Shown: positions 23,795 to 33,215, numbered from the stretch's first letter. The stretch is DNA of 64,000 bases from Nocardia panacis (GCF_003598715.1 NZ_QZFU01000023.1:248001-312000), one strand, 5' to 3'. Numbers and translations are program-made. The notes: generated by a model from the letters alone, not told the origin.

Positions 23795-25792
23795 ATGGTC
23801 ACCCACATCGTGACGGGCGGAACCGGCTTTCTGGGTCGCCGGGTCGTGCAGGAATTACTGGACACCGATCCGGACGCGACGGTGCACATCCTGGTGCGGG
23901 CCGGATCGATCGCCAAGTTCGCCGCCATCGATTGGCGCGGCGGCGAGCGCGTGCACGCGCTGATCGGCGATCTCACCGCAGAAGGACTCGGCCTCACCGA
24001 GCAACCGCCGCGAGCCGAGCACATCATCCACCTCGGCGCGGTCTATGACATGACCGCCGATGAGAACACCGCGCACGCCGCGAATGTCGCGGGCACCCGC
24101 GCCGTGCTCGCACTGGCCGCCGAACTGGGCGCGGTGCTGCATCACGTCTCCTCGGTCGCCGTGGCGGGCGATCATCGCGGGAAGTTCTTCGAGGAGGATT
24201 TCGACCTCGGCCAGCAACTCACCTCGCCGTATCACCGCACCAAGTTCGCCGCCGAGAAGCTGGTGCGCGAGTCGCGCGGGGTGCGCTGGCGGGTGTATCG
24301 GCCCGCGATCGTGGTCGGTGACAGCCGCACCGGTGAGATGGACAAGGTCGACGGCCCCTACTACTTCTTTCCCGCCATCGCCCGACTGGCCGGGCTCCCT
24401 GCCGAATTGCCGCTGCCGCTACCGGATTTGGGCGCGACGAATATCGTGCCGGTCGACTATGTGGCCGAGGCGATGGTCCAGCTGGTGCGCAAGCCGGGAC
24501 TCAATGGCCGCACCTTCCACCTGGTGCATCCAGAACCGCAGCCGTTCACGCAGATCTACAACGCGCTGGCCCGCGTGGCGGGCGCACCGACCGGCATCGG
24601 CCCGCTGCCGGGGACGGGAGCCGCCCTCAGCGGGTTGAGCAAACTGCCCGGAATTCCCGCCGCGCGCGATTTCCTCCTGGGGCAGATGGGGATTCCGCCC
24701 GAGGTCGCCCCGCATGTGTCCTTCGCCTCGGAGTTCATCTCCGAATCCACCCGCGCCCAGTTGCGCGGACTGAGGCCGCCGCGCTTCGATACCTATGCCG
24801 AGAAGCTGTGGGAGTACTGGCGCGAGCACCTGAGGGCCCGCCGCGAAGCCGCCCATACCTTGGCGGGGCGCATCGTGCTGATCACCGGGGCGTCCTCCGG
24901 AATCGGTCTGGCCACGGCCCATGCCGTCGCCCGCCGGGGCGCGACGGTGCTCATGGTGGCCCGCGGTCGCGACGACCTGAGCGCCGCCGCGGCCGACGTG
25001 TGCGCGAACAGCGGTGTGGCGCGGGCGTATCCGTGCGATATCACCGATCCCGACGCCGTGCGGGCGCTGGTGGGCACGGTGCTCGACGAGCACGATCACG
25101 TCGACTACGTGGTCAATAACGCGGGCCGCTCGATCCGACGGTCGGTGGCCAATTCCACCGACCGCATGCACGATTTCGAGCGCACCATGGCGGTCAACTA
25201 TTTCGGTGCGGTCCGACTGATCCTGGCGCTGTTGCCCTCGATGCGGGCGCGGCGTTTCGGCCACTTCGTCAATATCTCCTCGATCGCGGTGCAGGCCAAG
25301 GTGCCGCGCTTCGCGGCCTATGTGGCCAGCAAGTCCGCGCTGGACAATTTCAGCGAGATCGCGGCCGTCGAGAATCGGGACGCGGGCATCACCTTCACCT
25401 CGGTGCGGATGCCGCTGGTCCGCACTCCCATGATCGCGCCCACCGATCTGTATCGGGCACTGCCGGTTCCCGATCCGGATCAGGCGGCCGCCATAGTGGT
25501 GCGCGCGCTCACCGAGCGACCGGATCGTATCGATACTCCGGTGGGCACCTTCGCCCAGGCGGTGGAACTGCTGCTGCCCTCGGTGAAGCGGACGATCATG
25601 CACCAGGGGTTCCGCATGTTCGGGGAATCCAGTGCGGCGCAGGGCACTTCGCCCGAGGACGCCGCACCGGAGTCCGCGGAGCGGATCACCCGGAGCCCGC
25701 TGAATATGCTCGCACCGGTGGTGATCCCACTCATGGCCCTGCCGACACCCGCCGCTCGGGTGGCCCGGATGGTGCCCGGGCTGCGGTGGTAG
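23795..25792 (+). CDS. Fused fatty acyl-CoA reductase / SDR (AcrA1-like)
   Basis: 665-residue two-domain protein. The N-terminal half is an extended-SDR 'thioester reductase' domain with VTGGTGFLG at residue 7 and YHRTKFAAEKLV for the Tyr-Lys pair. The C-terminal half is a classical SDR with ITGASSGIG near residue 360, NISSIAVQ for the serine and YVASK near residue 508. The same fusion is found in mycobacterial AcrA1 (Rv3391) and marine fatty acyl-CoA reductases, which reduce long acyl-CoA to aldehyde and alcohol for wax esters. CAGGAGAG precedes ATG 23795. It is probably monocistronic. Confidence 0.85.
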   Translation: MVTHIVTGGTGFLGRRVVQELLDTDPDATVHILVRAGSIAKFAAIDWRGGERVHALIGDLTAEGLGLTEQPPRAEHIIHLGAVYDMTADENTAHAANVAGTRAVLALAAELGAVLHHVSSVAVAGDHRGKFFEEDFDLGQQLTSPYHRTKFAAEKLVRESRGVRWRVYRPAIVVGDSRTGEMDKVDGPYYFFPAIARLAGLPAELPLPLPDLGATNIVPVDYVAEAMVQLVRKPGLNGRTFHLVHPEPQPFTQIYNALARVAGAPTGIGPLPGTGAALSGLSKLPGIPAARDFLLGQMGIPPEVAPHVSFASEFISESTRAQLRGLRPPRFDTYAEKLWEYWREHLRARREAAHTLAGRIVLITGASSGIGLATAHAVARRGATVLMVARGRDDLSAAAADVCANSGVARAYPCDITDPDAVRALVGTVLDEHDHVDYVVNNAGRSIRRSVANSTDRMHDFERTMAVNYFGAVRLILALLPSMRARRFGHFVNISSIAVQAKVPRFAAYVASKSALDNFSEIAAVENRDAGITFTSVRMPLVRTPMIAPTDLYRALPVPDPDQAAAIVVRALTERPDRIDTPVGTFAQAVELLLPSVKRTIMHQGFRMFGESSAAQGTSPEDAAPESAERITRSPLNMLAPVVIPLMALPTPAARVARMVPGLRW

Positions 25793-25800
25793 TCGGGTCC

Positions 25801-25963
25801 AGGGCCTGTGTCGAAGTCTCATTCGGAGGCATCCGTGGCTCAGCTCGTCGCCTGGCAAGGCGGAGGAGTTCCCGATACCGGTGTTGTATCGGGGACGACG
25901 ACAACGCGGCCAGGCGGCGAGCTGAGCCGCGGAGGCGCCGGATGAGACTTCGACATAGGCCCT
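25801..25963. repeat. 163-bp element with 55-bp imperfect terminal inverted repeats
   Basis: The left arm (25801-25856) starts AGGGCCTGTGTCGAAGTCTC and the right arm (25909-25963) is its imperfect reverse complement, ending GAGACTTCGACATAGGCCCT, with roughly six mismatches and one gap. The 52-base centre holds a second stem, CCCGATAC (25871-25878) / GTATCGGG (25886-25893). The whole would fold into one long hairpin. It looks like a MITE or REP-type element, or a structured RNA. No target-site duplication is obvious. The right end overlaps the stop codon of the 70-residue frame on the minus strand. Confidence 0.85.
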
Positions 25964-26174
25964 AGCGGCGCACCGCAGGGCCGAGTTCGGGAAAGCGGTG
26001 GTGCAGGCGTTCTATACAGGTGCGGACGTGGTGCAGTTCGGCACGTAGCCGGTGGGAATGCTCAATGCGCGAACCTCGTTCGGCGTTGTGGATATCCCTG
26101 GACAGCGTCCGCGCGTGGGTGACGAGCAGATCGAGGAAGATCCTGGCCTGAGCCTGATCGGAATCGATGGACAC
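25962..26174 (-). CDS. Small hypothetical protein, 70 aa
   Basis: A 70-residue His/Arg/Glu-rich, predicted helical protein starting at GTG 26174 with a nearby GCAGG. It has no cysteine cluster, signal peptide or membrane segment: IFLDLLVTHARTLSRDIHN and LHHVRTCIERLHHRFPEL look like amphipathic helices. Its stop codon lies at the edge of the inverted-repeat element, so the original 3' end may have been altered by insertion. No family recognised; it could be spurious. Confidence 0.45.
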   Translation of the reverse strand: MSIDSDQAQARIFLDLLVTHARTLSRDIHNAERGSRIEHSHRLRAELHHVRTCIERLHHRFPELGPAVRR

Positions 26175-26367
26175 CTGCTGTTCCTAGCATGTCGCGCGCA
26201 GCGTTTTCGGCGCGTTCGGAGATCCGTTATCGGATAGTCGATTTGCGCTGCACATGCCAATGGATAGCTGGAAACTCATTGTGCCGCATCGAGTTTTCGG
26301 CATACGCCTGGCAACGGTGGGTGAGCACGGCGAGCTCACCCACCACCCCGGATTTCCCGGTCCGGCC

Positions 26368-27021
26368 TCAGATCCGGCTCGCCGCGAAACCGGCGGCCGC
26401 CCAGATGAATTCCCCGTAGTCGGTGTGCGAGGTCGGATACAGGCCACCGCCGCATACGGGATCACCACCCGCGCAGTAGTCCGCGGTGCGTTGCCGATAG
26501 AGCTGCGGCAGATCCTGCGCGATCGCGCGCATCGGGTCGCCGAACAGCAGCACCGCCGCGATCCTCGGCGCCAATGCCGCGGGCAGCGCAGCGATCGCGG
26601 GCAACTGGGCGATGACTCCGGTGCCGAGTACACCGTGCGTCACCACGGCGCCCTGCGAGTAGCCGGCCAGCACGAACCGCTGGCGCGGGCACATCGCCGC
26701 CTGTCCGACCAGGTGCGCGACCATATCCCTTGTCCCGTCCTGCACCGAGGACGAGTCGAGCAGATCGGCGGGATATCGCACCGGGTATGCGGTCGTATCG
26801 GTCGGAAGTTCCTGCCGCAGCGCCGCATACAGCGGGTCGCCGACCTCCGCGCCCAACCATCCCGGTTCGGTGGTTCCGCGCGCCACGACCAGTTCGACCG
26901 CAGCGCAGCTATCCGCGGCCGCGCGGCCGCAGATCCCCGTCGCCGCCCCGACCGCGGCGACGAATATCAGTACCGTGAATGCCCTTGCCGCTCGCCATTT
27001 CCCGATGCTTCGATCGCGCAT
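26368..27021 (-). CDS. Secreted cutinase family esterase
   Basis: 217-residue exported serine esterase. A signal peptide with core FTVLIFVAAVGAATG is followed by the mature start DSCAAVELVVARGTTEPGWLG. The nucleophile is in LAGYSQGAVV (near residue 120), and the Asp and His are in GDPVCGGG and the following TSHTDYG. Four cysteines suit the two disulfides of the fold. Mycobacterial relatives act as lipases or phospholipases on the envelope and host lipids. ATG 27021 was chosen because upstream codons precede no plausible signal peptide. Confidence 0.9.
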   Translation of the reverse strand: MRDRSIGKWRAARAFTVLIFVAAVGAATGICGRAAADSCAAVELVVARGTTEPGWLGAEVGDPLYAALRQELPTDTTAYPVRYPADLLDSSSVQDGTRDMVAHLVGQAAMCPRQRFVLAGYSQGAVVTHGVLGTGVIAQLPAIAALPAALAPRIAAVLLFGDPMRAIAQDLPQLYRQRTADYCAGGDPVCGGGLYPTSHTDYGEFIWAAAGFAASRI

Positions 27022-27057
27022 TGTGACCACCCGCTCACACCGTTGTGAGAATTCCGT

Positions 27058-27081
27058 GACTATTGTCAATGACAAACAGTC
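27058..27081. promoter_or_regulatory. Palindrome and possible -35 upstream of cutinase gene
   Basis: TTGTCA-a-TGACAA (27063-27075), flanked by GACT and AGTC, forms an imperfect 24-bp palindrome 37-60 bases before the cutinase start. On the minus strand it contains TTGACA, a consensus -35 hexamer. No clear -10 is seen at 16-18 bases, so an operator is as likely as a promoter. Confidence 0.3.
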
Positions 27082-27174
27082 GCGCCGATATTCGCGAGGG
27101 TAGGAATGGTGCGGGCGAACGTCGAGCAACTGCGCGCAAGTGATACTCGTTCAGTGCCGAATCGTGTCCCGACA

Positions 27175-28182
27175 CTAGGGAATGAGCACCGCCGCGCCCG
27201 TGAATCGTCCGTGCGCCAGGTCGGCCAGTGCGCGATCGGCGGCGGCGAGATCGTAGGGATGCGTGGTCACTTCGAGTCGGTAGCGGGACGCGAGCGCCAG
27301 GAATTCGCGCGCGTCGGCGCGGGTATTGGCGGTGACGGAACGGATTTCACGCTCCTGGAACAGATGTCGGGCGTAGTCGAGTTCCGGGATGGCGCTGAGG
27401 TGGATGCCCGCGATGGCGAGCACGCCGCCACGATCCAGGGCCGCCAACGCGGGCGGCACCAGGGTGCCGACCGGCGCGAAGAGGATCGCCGAATCCAACG
27501 GCGCCGGAGGCGGATCCGCCGCGCCCTGCACCGAGGCGGCGCCGAGGGCGGTGGCCAGTTCGCGGGCAGCGGGATCGCGGGTCATGACGTGCACCTCGGC
27601 TCCCTCGGCGAGCGCGAGTTGCGCGGCGAGGTGGGCGCTGCCGCCGAATCCGTAGATACCGAGTCGCCCACCGGGGGGTAGGGCGGCCCGGCGCAGGGCG
27701 CGGTAGCCGATGATGCCCGCGCACAGCAGCGGCGCGGCATCGGCGGCGGAGTATCCGGTAGGCAGCGGCAGCGCGTAATCGGCGGGGACGGTGCTGAATT
27801 CGGCATAGCCGCCGTCGGCGTCCCACCCGGTGTATCGGGAACGGGGACAGAGGTTCTCGCTACCGCGCAGACAGAACCGGCAGACACCGCAGGTCTCGCG
27901 CAACCACGCGATGCCGACCCTGTCCCCCGCCGCGAACCCGCTCGCCTTCGCCCCGAGCGCCACCACCTCGCCGACCACCTCGTGTCCCGGCACCACCCCG
28001 GCCCGGTGCACCGGCAGATCCCCTTCCGCCACATGCAGATCCGTCCGGCACACCCCGCAGGCCAGCACCCGAACCAGCAACTCCCCCGGCCCCGGTTCCG
28101 GAATCGGGCACGGCGCCCATTCCAGCGGACCCGAGTCGATCGGTCCCGGCAGCCGCACCCGCCACGCGTTCATCTCACCCAT
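27175..28182 (-). CDS. Zinc-dependent alcohol dehydrogenase (AdhA-like)
   Basis: 335-residue medium-chain dehydrogenase. Catalytic-zinc ligands are in CGVCRTDLH and GHEVVGEV; the structural zinc site is the four-cysteine CGVCRFCLRGSENLC loop. The cofactor fold has GIYGFGGSAHLAAQLA. Mycobacterial AdhA (Rv1862) has the same overall sequence style and length. It oxidises alcohols or reduces aldehydes with NAD(P); the substrate is not predictable. I chose ATG 28182 because AAAGGGG lies about five bases upstream; ATG 28173 is an alternative. Confidence 0.85.
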   Translation of the reverse strand: MGEMNAWRVRLPGPIDSGPLEWAPCPIPEPGPGELLVRVLACGVCRTDLHVAEGDLPVHRAGVVPGHEVVGEVVALGAKASGFAAGDRVGIAWLRETCGVCRFCLRGSENLCPRSRYTGWDADGGYAEFSTVPADYALPLPTGYSAADAAPLLCAGIIGYRALRRAALPPGGRLGIYGFGGSAHLAAQLALAEGAEVHVMTRDPAARELATALGAASVQGAADPPPAPLDSAILFAPVGTLVPPALAALDRGGVLAIAGIHLSAIPELDYARHLFQEREIRSVTANTRADAREFLALASRYRLEVTTHPYDLAAADRALADLAHGRFTGAAVLIP

Positions 28183-28263
28183 CCGACCCCTTTGTCGCAC
28201 CGACCCGCGTCGCGGTCAATCTACGCCGCGAGGCGGACGCACCGTGGGAGGCGGAACCCGATA

Positions 28264-29754
28264 TCAGTCCGGCAGCACCGTTCCCGCCGCCGGGACCGTG
28301 CCGTCGATCAGGTAGTCGACAATCGCCCGGCTGGTCTGCCCCGGTATCAGGAACGAGGTGTGCCCGTCTCCTTCTCGGGTCAGCAGTACGGCGTTCGGCA
28401 TCTGGGTCGCCATCAACTGCGCCCACCCGTAGGCGGTGGACGGGTCGTTGGTCGCGCCGATGATCAGCGGGGTGATGGTCGGTCGAACGGTAGCGGTGTG
28501 GGGTGGATTGCTGAAAGCCGCGGGCCAACCTTCACATTGGGCGAGGTAGCCGAAGGTCTCGTTGCCGCCCAGGGTGTTCGGTGCGAGTGCGGCGGTCAGC
28601 AACTGCTGCGCTTTGAATCCGGGATATCCGGCGAAGTCGGCGCGGAATTCCGTACACGCCGCAGCCAATCCTGCCGCGCGGGTCTCGGTCATGGTTCGCG
28701 GTGACAGCTCGCTCGCATCGCCCTTTCTGGCCCGGTCCAGCGCGGTGGCGAGGTCGGCCCAACCGGGGGCCAACTTCCCGATCGGCGCTTTGAACAGCAG
28801 ACTTCCTTGAATATTGTGCAGCAGTTCTGCAGGGCGCACCTCGGGCGCGCACGCCTTGGACGCCGCGCATTCCGGCGCGGGCAGCGGGGCTCGCCGGGCA
28901 CTGGCGGCCAAGTCGCGTACGACGGCGGCCGCGTCATCGCCGCCGAGCGCGCAATCGGCGGTGGCGCGGCACCATTCGGCGAAGCGGCGGATACTGTTCT
29001 CGAAGGCCGCCGTCTCGTAGACGTGCATGGCGCTCGGCGGCAGCGAATGCACCAGCGCCCCATCGAGAACCAGCGCCCGGCTGTTGGCGGGGAAGAGTCG
29101 GGCGTATTCGAAGCCGATCTCGGTGCCGTAGGACAGTCCGATATAGTTCAGCGGACCCGCGTCGAGCCGCTGCCGCACCACCTCGAGGTCGCGGGCAACG
29201 GCGACGGAATCGAGATGATCCAGCAGCGGCCCCGTCAGTTTTTGACAACTCGCGCCGAAGGCTTTGTTGGCCGCGACGAGCGCGTCATAGCCCGCTTGGT
29301 CCGCGACGAACGCGTCCGGTCGGCGATTGGCCAGTTCCGGATCGCAGCGCACGGCGGGTTTGCTGGTGCCGACACCGCGCGGATCGAACCCGATGAGGTC
29401 GAACCGTGCCCGCACTTCGGCGGGAAACACTCCGGAGAACATACTCTCGGCCGCGACCATCGTCGAGCCCGCGCCACCCGGCCCGCCGGGCTCGAAGACG
29501 ACCGCGCCGATCCGCCGGGCCGAATCGCTCGCGGGCAACCGATTGATGCCGACCGTGATCTTGTCGCCGTCGGGTTTGTCCCAGTCCAGCGGGACCTCGA
29601 TATCCGCGCACTGCACCGCGGCGCCCCACTGCTTCTCGGCGCAGGCGTGCCACGCGATCGGTGGCGACGCACCGTCTTTCTTCGCCTCGGTCCCACACCC
29701 GACCCCGAAGGCGGCCACCGCCGCAGCCACCAGCACCACCCGCAACACTCGCAT
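28264..29754 (-). CDS. Alpha/beta-hydrolase lipoprotein, tripeptidyl aminopeptidase-like
   Basis: 496-residue exported enzyme with lipobox FGVGC (Cys near residue 20). The hydrolase core has AVVFEPGGPGGAGS (oxyanion loop), GFDPRGVGTSKP, nucleophile GLSYGTEIGFEYA, a cap region rich in paired cysteines and a C-terminal TAP-like domain with IIGATNDPSTAYGWA (Asp) and EGDGHTSF (His). Mycobacterial homologues include the Hip1/CaeA proteins Rv2223c and Rv2224c, cell-envelope esterases or proteases. The first ATG giving a signal peptide is 29754; no strong Shine-Dalgarno is visible. Confidence 0.87.
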   Translation of the reverse strand: MRVLRVVLVAAAVAAFGVGCGTEAKKDGASPPIAWHACAEKQWGAAVQCADIEVPLDWDKPDGDKITVGINRLPASDSARRIGAVVFEPGGPGGAGSTMVAAESMFSGVFPAEVRARFDLIGFDPRGVGTSKPAVRCDPELANRRPDAFVADQAGYDALVAANKAFGASCQKLTGPLLDHLDSVAVARDLEVVRQRLDAGPLNYIGLSYGTEIGFEYARLFPANSRALVLDGALVHSLPPSAMHVYETAAFENSIRRFAEWCRATADCALGGDDAAAVVRDLAASARRAPLPAPECAASKACAPEVRPAELLHNIQGSLLFKAPIGKLAPGWADLATALDRARKGDASELSPRTMTETRAAGLAAACTEFRADFAGYPGFKAQQLLTAALAPNTLGGNETFGYLAQCEGWPAAFSNPPHTATVRPTITPLIIGATNDPSTAYGWAQLMATQMPNAVLLTREGDGHTSFLIPGQTSRAIVDYLIDGTVPAAGTVLPD

Positions 29755-30025
29755 CAGTCGAGGGTAGAGATCATCGTGGTCCGACCACATCGGGGACTAC
29801 CCTGATCTGTCGCCCTACCTGCGACGTAGCTACGCGGCGTCCGGATCGGGTTCGGAGCCCCACCCTCCGAACATCTTTCGCTGCACCGGCGGAGGGTAAC
29901 GTTCGTCGTCGGCCAAGGTTCGACGGGCACCGAGGTGCGGATAATAGTTGTTCGCGGCCAACAAGCACTCGAGGTGATGTTCGCGACGGACGACGAGAGC
30001 CCGCCGCGAACGATTCGGCCCGAAC

Positions 30026-30553
30026 CTAGGACTGCGGACGACCCACATTCTCAGCGAACTGGCCTTGAATGTTGCCGGGCGGCGCGTATCGCACCACCAC
30101 AATGCGCGTGGGCATCGACATGATCTTGCCCGCGGGACAATCGGCGATCCCGGCCCCCACCCTGGTGGTCGACTTCCACACCACCTGGGTGAAATGCCCT
30201 GTCTCGCGGGAGAAATCCGGGTGGTCGAAGTCGTACTTCACCACCTCCCCCATCCAGGCCGACACCGCCTGCTTGATACCCGTATTCGGATCCGAACCAA
30301 CGAACAGGTTCTCCCCTTGACTCTTTCCGTTCAGACCGCGGTGATCGAATTCGCACAGTTGCGCGAAAGCCGCTGCGTCGGCGGCTAATTCGGCATCCCA
30401 AGCCAGCGGCTCCGCGCCGTAGCGCGCCCGCGCTCGATTGTGTTCTGCCACCACCTCATCGGCGAGCACGTCGGCCCGCGCCGCAGCGGTGTTCGTCAGC
30501 AGACCCGCGACGACCGCCGCGGCCGCGAGGATCGCGATTCGGGATAGTTGCAT
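30026..30553 (-). CDS. Secreted CAP (SCP/PR-1) domain protein
   Basis: 175-residue exported protein with signal peptide core IAILAAAAVVAGLLTN and cleavage near ARA-D. The CAP domain has HNRARARYGAEPLAWD, the SQGENLFVG segment and the signature GHFTQVVWKSTTRVGAG, with the CAP-site histidines and glutamates in place. Bacterial CAP proteins are extracellular; their activities are mostly unsettled (lipid binding or proteolysis has been proposed). AGGA lies seven bases before ATG 30553. Confidence 0.9.
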   Translation of the reverse strand: MQLSRIAILAAAAVVAGLLTNTAAARADVLADEVVAEHNRARARYGAEPLAWDAELAADAAAFAQLCEFDHRGLNGKSQGENLFVGSDPNTGIKQAVSAWMGEVVKYDFDHPDFSRETGHFTQVVWKSTTRVGAGIADCPAGKIMSMPTRIVVVRYAPPGNIQGQFAENVGRPQS

Positions 30554-30639
30554 CGGACTTCCTTCCCAGTAGAGAACTGCCGGAAGAGATCCGGCCCGCG
30601 CGGACGCGGGCCGGACGGGCTGGCCCGTACAGTTTCCGC

Positions 30640-31689
30640 CTACCGCGACCCGAGAGCGGCAAGGGCGCGCTCGACATCCACGCCGTCGTTGTAGAGATGG
30701 AATGCGAAGCGCAAACCCCCGTTGCGTGCCGATGCCACGATATCGGCCTCCCGCAGGCGATCTGCCAGCGCACCGGCGCCGGGCACCGACACGATCGCCG
30801 AATTCGCCCACACCGGTTCGTATCCCAGCGCGGTCAGTCCGGCGCGCAGGCTGTCCGCCAGGGCGATATTGTGCGCGCCGATCTTCTCGATGCCGAGTTC
30901 CTCGATGAGCGAAAGACCCCCGAGGGCGGCGTAGACGCCGAGGGAGTCGGGGGTGGAGTCGAAGCGGCGCGTCGTATCCGCAAGGGCGACAGGGTGATAC
31001 ATCTCCGCCCAGCGATCGGCGGCCGCGTACCAGCCCGGTCCGAGCGGACGCAGGGTCGCGGCGGCCTGCGGACCCGCGGCGAAGAAGTTCGCCGAACGCG
31101 CGCCGATCAACCACTTGAAGGTGGCGCATACCCAGTAGTCGGCGTCGGCGAAGCTCAGCGGGAACCAACCGGCGGCCTGTGAGGCGTCCACCAGCAGCCG
31201 CGCGCCATTGGCCGTGGCGGCCGCGCGCAGGCGGGGCAGGTCGATCACCCGCCCGTCGGCGGACTGGACCACGCTCACCGCGACCAGCGCCGTCTGCGGT
31301 CGCACCGCATAGATCAGTTCCTCGAGGGACACGAAGCGCGACACGATATCGGACCTGTGCACGAAAGGCGCGGATACCGAGGAGAATTCGCCCTCCACGA
31401 GCAAGACCTCCGCACCGGGCGGCAGTGCGGCGGCTACCGGTGCGATGAGGGCCGCGACGCTGGAGCCGATGGCGATGTGCTCGCCGGAGGCGCCGTCGAG
31501 CAGGCGGGCGCAGGCGGCACGGAAGCGGTCGACGATCGTCGCGTCCTCCATGGGCGTGGTGCGGCCCGCCGCCCAGCGCTCGGTGATATCGCGCACCGCC
31601 GCCAACGATCGCGCGGCGGGCAGCCCGTGGGAGGCGGTATTGAGCCAGGTGGTCTCGAGCGCGAATTCTTGGGGGGCAAGCGAGGTCAT
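30640..31689 (-). CDS. Class V aminotransferase / cysteine desulfurase-like PLP enzyme
   Basis: 349-residue fold-type I PLP enzyme, with TTWLNTASHGLPA at the N-terminus, the PLP Asp in LLVDASQAAGWFPL and the Schiff-base lysine in CATFKWLIGARS. The C-terminal domain closes with GLRFAFHLYNDGVDVERAL. There is no conserved desulfurase cysteine loop, so an aminotransferase, epimerase or lyase role is as likely as sulfur transfer. An in-frame GTG at 31698 is possible; ATG 31689 is the more natural start. It is divergent from an IclR regulator. Confidence 0.8.
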   Translation of the reverse strand: MTSLAPQEFALETTWLNTASHGLPAARSLAAVRDITERWAAGRTTPMEDATIVDRFRAACARLLDGASGEHIAIGSSVAALIAPVAAALPPGAEVLLVEGEFSSVSAPFVHRSDIVSRFVSLEELIYAVRPQTALVAVSVVQSADGRVIDLPRLRAAATANGARLLVDASQAAGWFPLSFADADYWVCATFKWLIGARSANFFAAGPQAAATLRPLGPGWYAAADRWAEMYHPVALADTTRRFDSTPDSLGVYAALGGLSLIEELGIEKIGAHNIALADSLRAGLTALGYEPVWANSAIVSVPGAGALADRLREADIVASARNGGLRFAFHLYNDGVDVERALAALGSR

Positions 31690-31848
31690 GTGGTTCACCC
31701 TGCGCGCCCCGACCGCAACCCGTCCACAGCCAGTCCGCGAAAACTGGCACCACCGCCATGACAGTAACTTGTTCTAGTTTTTCGGCCCCGACCGTTCTGG
31801 TTCCCGCGCGAAGCTTCTAAGCTGGATCAATTGGATGAGGAGGCGCGG

Positions 31849-32685
31849 ATGACGGTCGAGGCGGTCCAGGACGCGGAATGGGCGGGGGCGGGCCGCATCC
31901 CGCGCCCACCCCAACCGCCGGTCTCCATGGTCGAACGAATGACGCTGATACTGGACGCCTTCGACGCCGCCACCCCCACCCTCACCCTGCTCGGTCTGTC
32001 CGAACGCACCGGTCTGCCACGCTCCACCGTGCACCGCATCCTCGACCAGATGATCCGGCTGCGCTGGCTCGCGCACGCCCCCGGCGGCTACCGACTGGGC
32101 CTGCGCGCGCTGGAACTCGGCGGACTCGCCGCGGGCCACAACCAGATTCGCGACGCGGTCAGTCCGCTGCTGCACGATCTGAGTCAGCGCACCGGCATGG
32201 TCGGACACCTGGGCGTCCTGGATGGCCGCGAGGTGCTCTACCTCGACAAGGCGGGCGGTCGAGCGGCAGCCGCCGTGCCGACGCGGCTCGGCGCCAGGAT
32301 GCCCGCGCACTGCACCGCCCTCGGCAAGGCGCTGCTGGCCGCGCTGGAGCCGAGCATTGTGGAAACCTCTTTCCGCGAACGCCTTCCGCAGCTGACCGCC
32401 CGCACCATCGGCGAAACCGCCGAACTCCAGCGCGAACTGGCCCGCATCCGGGGCAGGCAGGGCATAGCCGTCGACACGGAGGAGGCGGTGCCCGGCATCT
32501 CCTGCGTCGCGGTGCCCATCCGGGGCCGCGGCGCGGCGGTGGCGGCACTGTCGATCAGCGCCAGGGTCGGTGCGGACCGACCCGCGCTCGACACCGCCCG
32601 ACTGGCCCGCATCCTGGTCGAGGCCGCCTACGAGGCGGGCCAAGCGCTGGCCGTGCGGCGACAGTGCGAGAATTTGCGCGAGTGA
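31849..32685 (+). CDS. IclR family transcriptional regulator
   Basis: 278-residue regulator. The winged helix near residues 30-75 reads SERTGLPRSTVHRILDQMIRLRWL; the C-terminal ligand-binding domain has GVLDGREVLYLDK, LGARMPAHCTALGKALLAAL and AVDTEEAVPGISCVAVPI, all typical of IclR. GAGGAGG lies six bases before ATG 31849. It is divergent from the class V aminotransferase and overlaps the next gene by GTGA, so it may control either neighbour. Confidence 0.9.
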   Translation: MTVEAVQDAEWAGAGRIPRPPQPPVSMVERMTLILDAFDAATPTLTLLGLSERTGLPRSTVHRILDQMIRLRWLAHAPGGYRLGLRALELGGLAAGHNQIRDAVSPLLHDLSQRTGMVGHLGVLDGREVLYLDKAGGRAAAAVPTRLGARMPAHCTALGKALLAALEPSIVETSFRERLPQLTARTIGETAELQRELARIRGRQGIAVDTEEAVPGISCVAVPIRGRGAAVAALSISARVGADRPALDTARLARILVEAAYEAGQALAVRRQCENLRE

Positions 32686-33215
32686 TCCGGGTGCGAGGCG
32701 AAGGAACCGATGTGCTGACCGTGGCGGGACTCTTGGTCGAGGGCGGCTTGAATGTCGACGATCTGCGGCTGCTGCCGGGTTCGCCGAATGTGTCCAACCG
32801 CGCCGCGACGGGGGCCGAGGTCTTCAGCCGCGGCGCGGGTTTCGAGACCGATTACGCACTGGCCGTACTCGAGAACTGGACGGTGGTCACCAACTCCTCG
32901 CTGCGCGGCATGGTGGACGAGCAGGTCAGTCGCGATCTGTCGAGAGGGCGCAGGGTTTTCGCGTTCGTCTCCTACGGGGCCAACGCCACCCACGGCTTCG
33001 CCTGGTTCGTCAATGGCGCGCTGGTGCGGGCCATCTTCTACGAGGATTTCACCCTGCTCGGCACCGAGGGCGATCCGCTGACCGAGGAGACGCTGCTGGA
33101 TCAGCCCGGCGACGGTCGATTCGTCTTCGGGATGATGTCGCTGCTCACCGGCGTGCACCTCGGCGATCTGGTCGACGCGCCGTATCGGGTGCTGGTGACC
33201 AATCACGCCGGCTAG
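32682..33215 (+). CDS. Hypothetical protein translationally coupled to IclR gene
   Basis: 177-residue soluble protein starting on GTG 32682, which overlaps the IclR stop. The central part, LENWTVVTNSSLRGMV then LSRGRRVFAFVSYGANATHGFAWFVNG, resembles the layout of the actinobacterial DUF6461 family (a Trp-Val strand, a helix ending LSRG and an NA-containing strand), but this is a weak visual match. No catalytic motif, signal peptide or membrane segment is seen. Function unknown. Confidence 0.7.
   Translation: MIRVRGEGTDVLTVAGLLVEGGLNVDDLRLLPGSPNVSNRAATGAEVFSRGAGFETDYALAVLENWTVVTNSSLRGMVDEQVSRDLSRGRRVFAFVSYGANATHGFAWFVNGALVRAIFYEDFTLLGTEGDPLTEETLLDQPGDGRFVFGMMSLLTGVHLGDLVDAPYRVLVTNHAG

Noticed and set aside
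30026..31759. 577-codon reading joining aminotransferase region and CAP protein
   Set aside because: The first 400 codons are a shadow of the class V aminotransferase; CAP has its own signal peptide and ribosome site at 30553.
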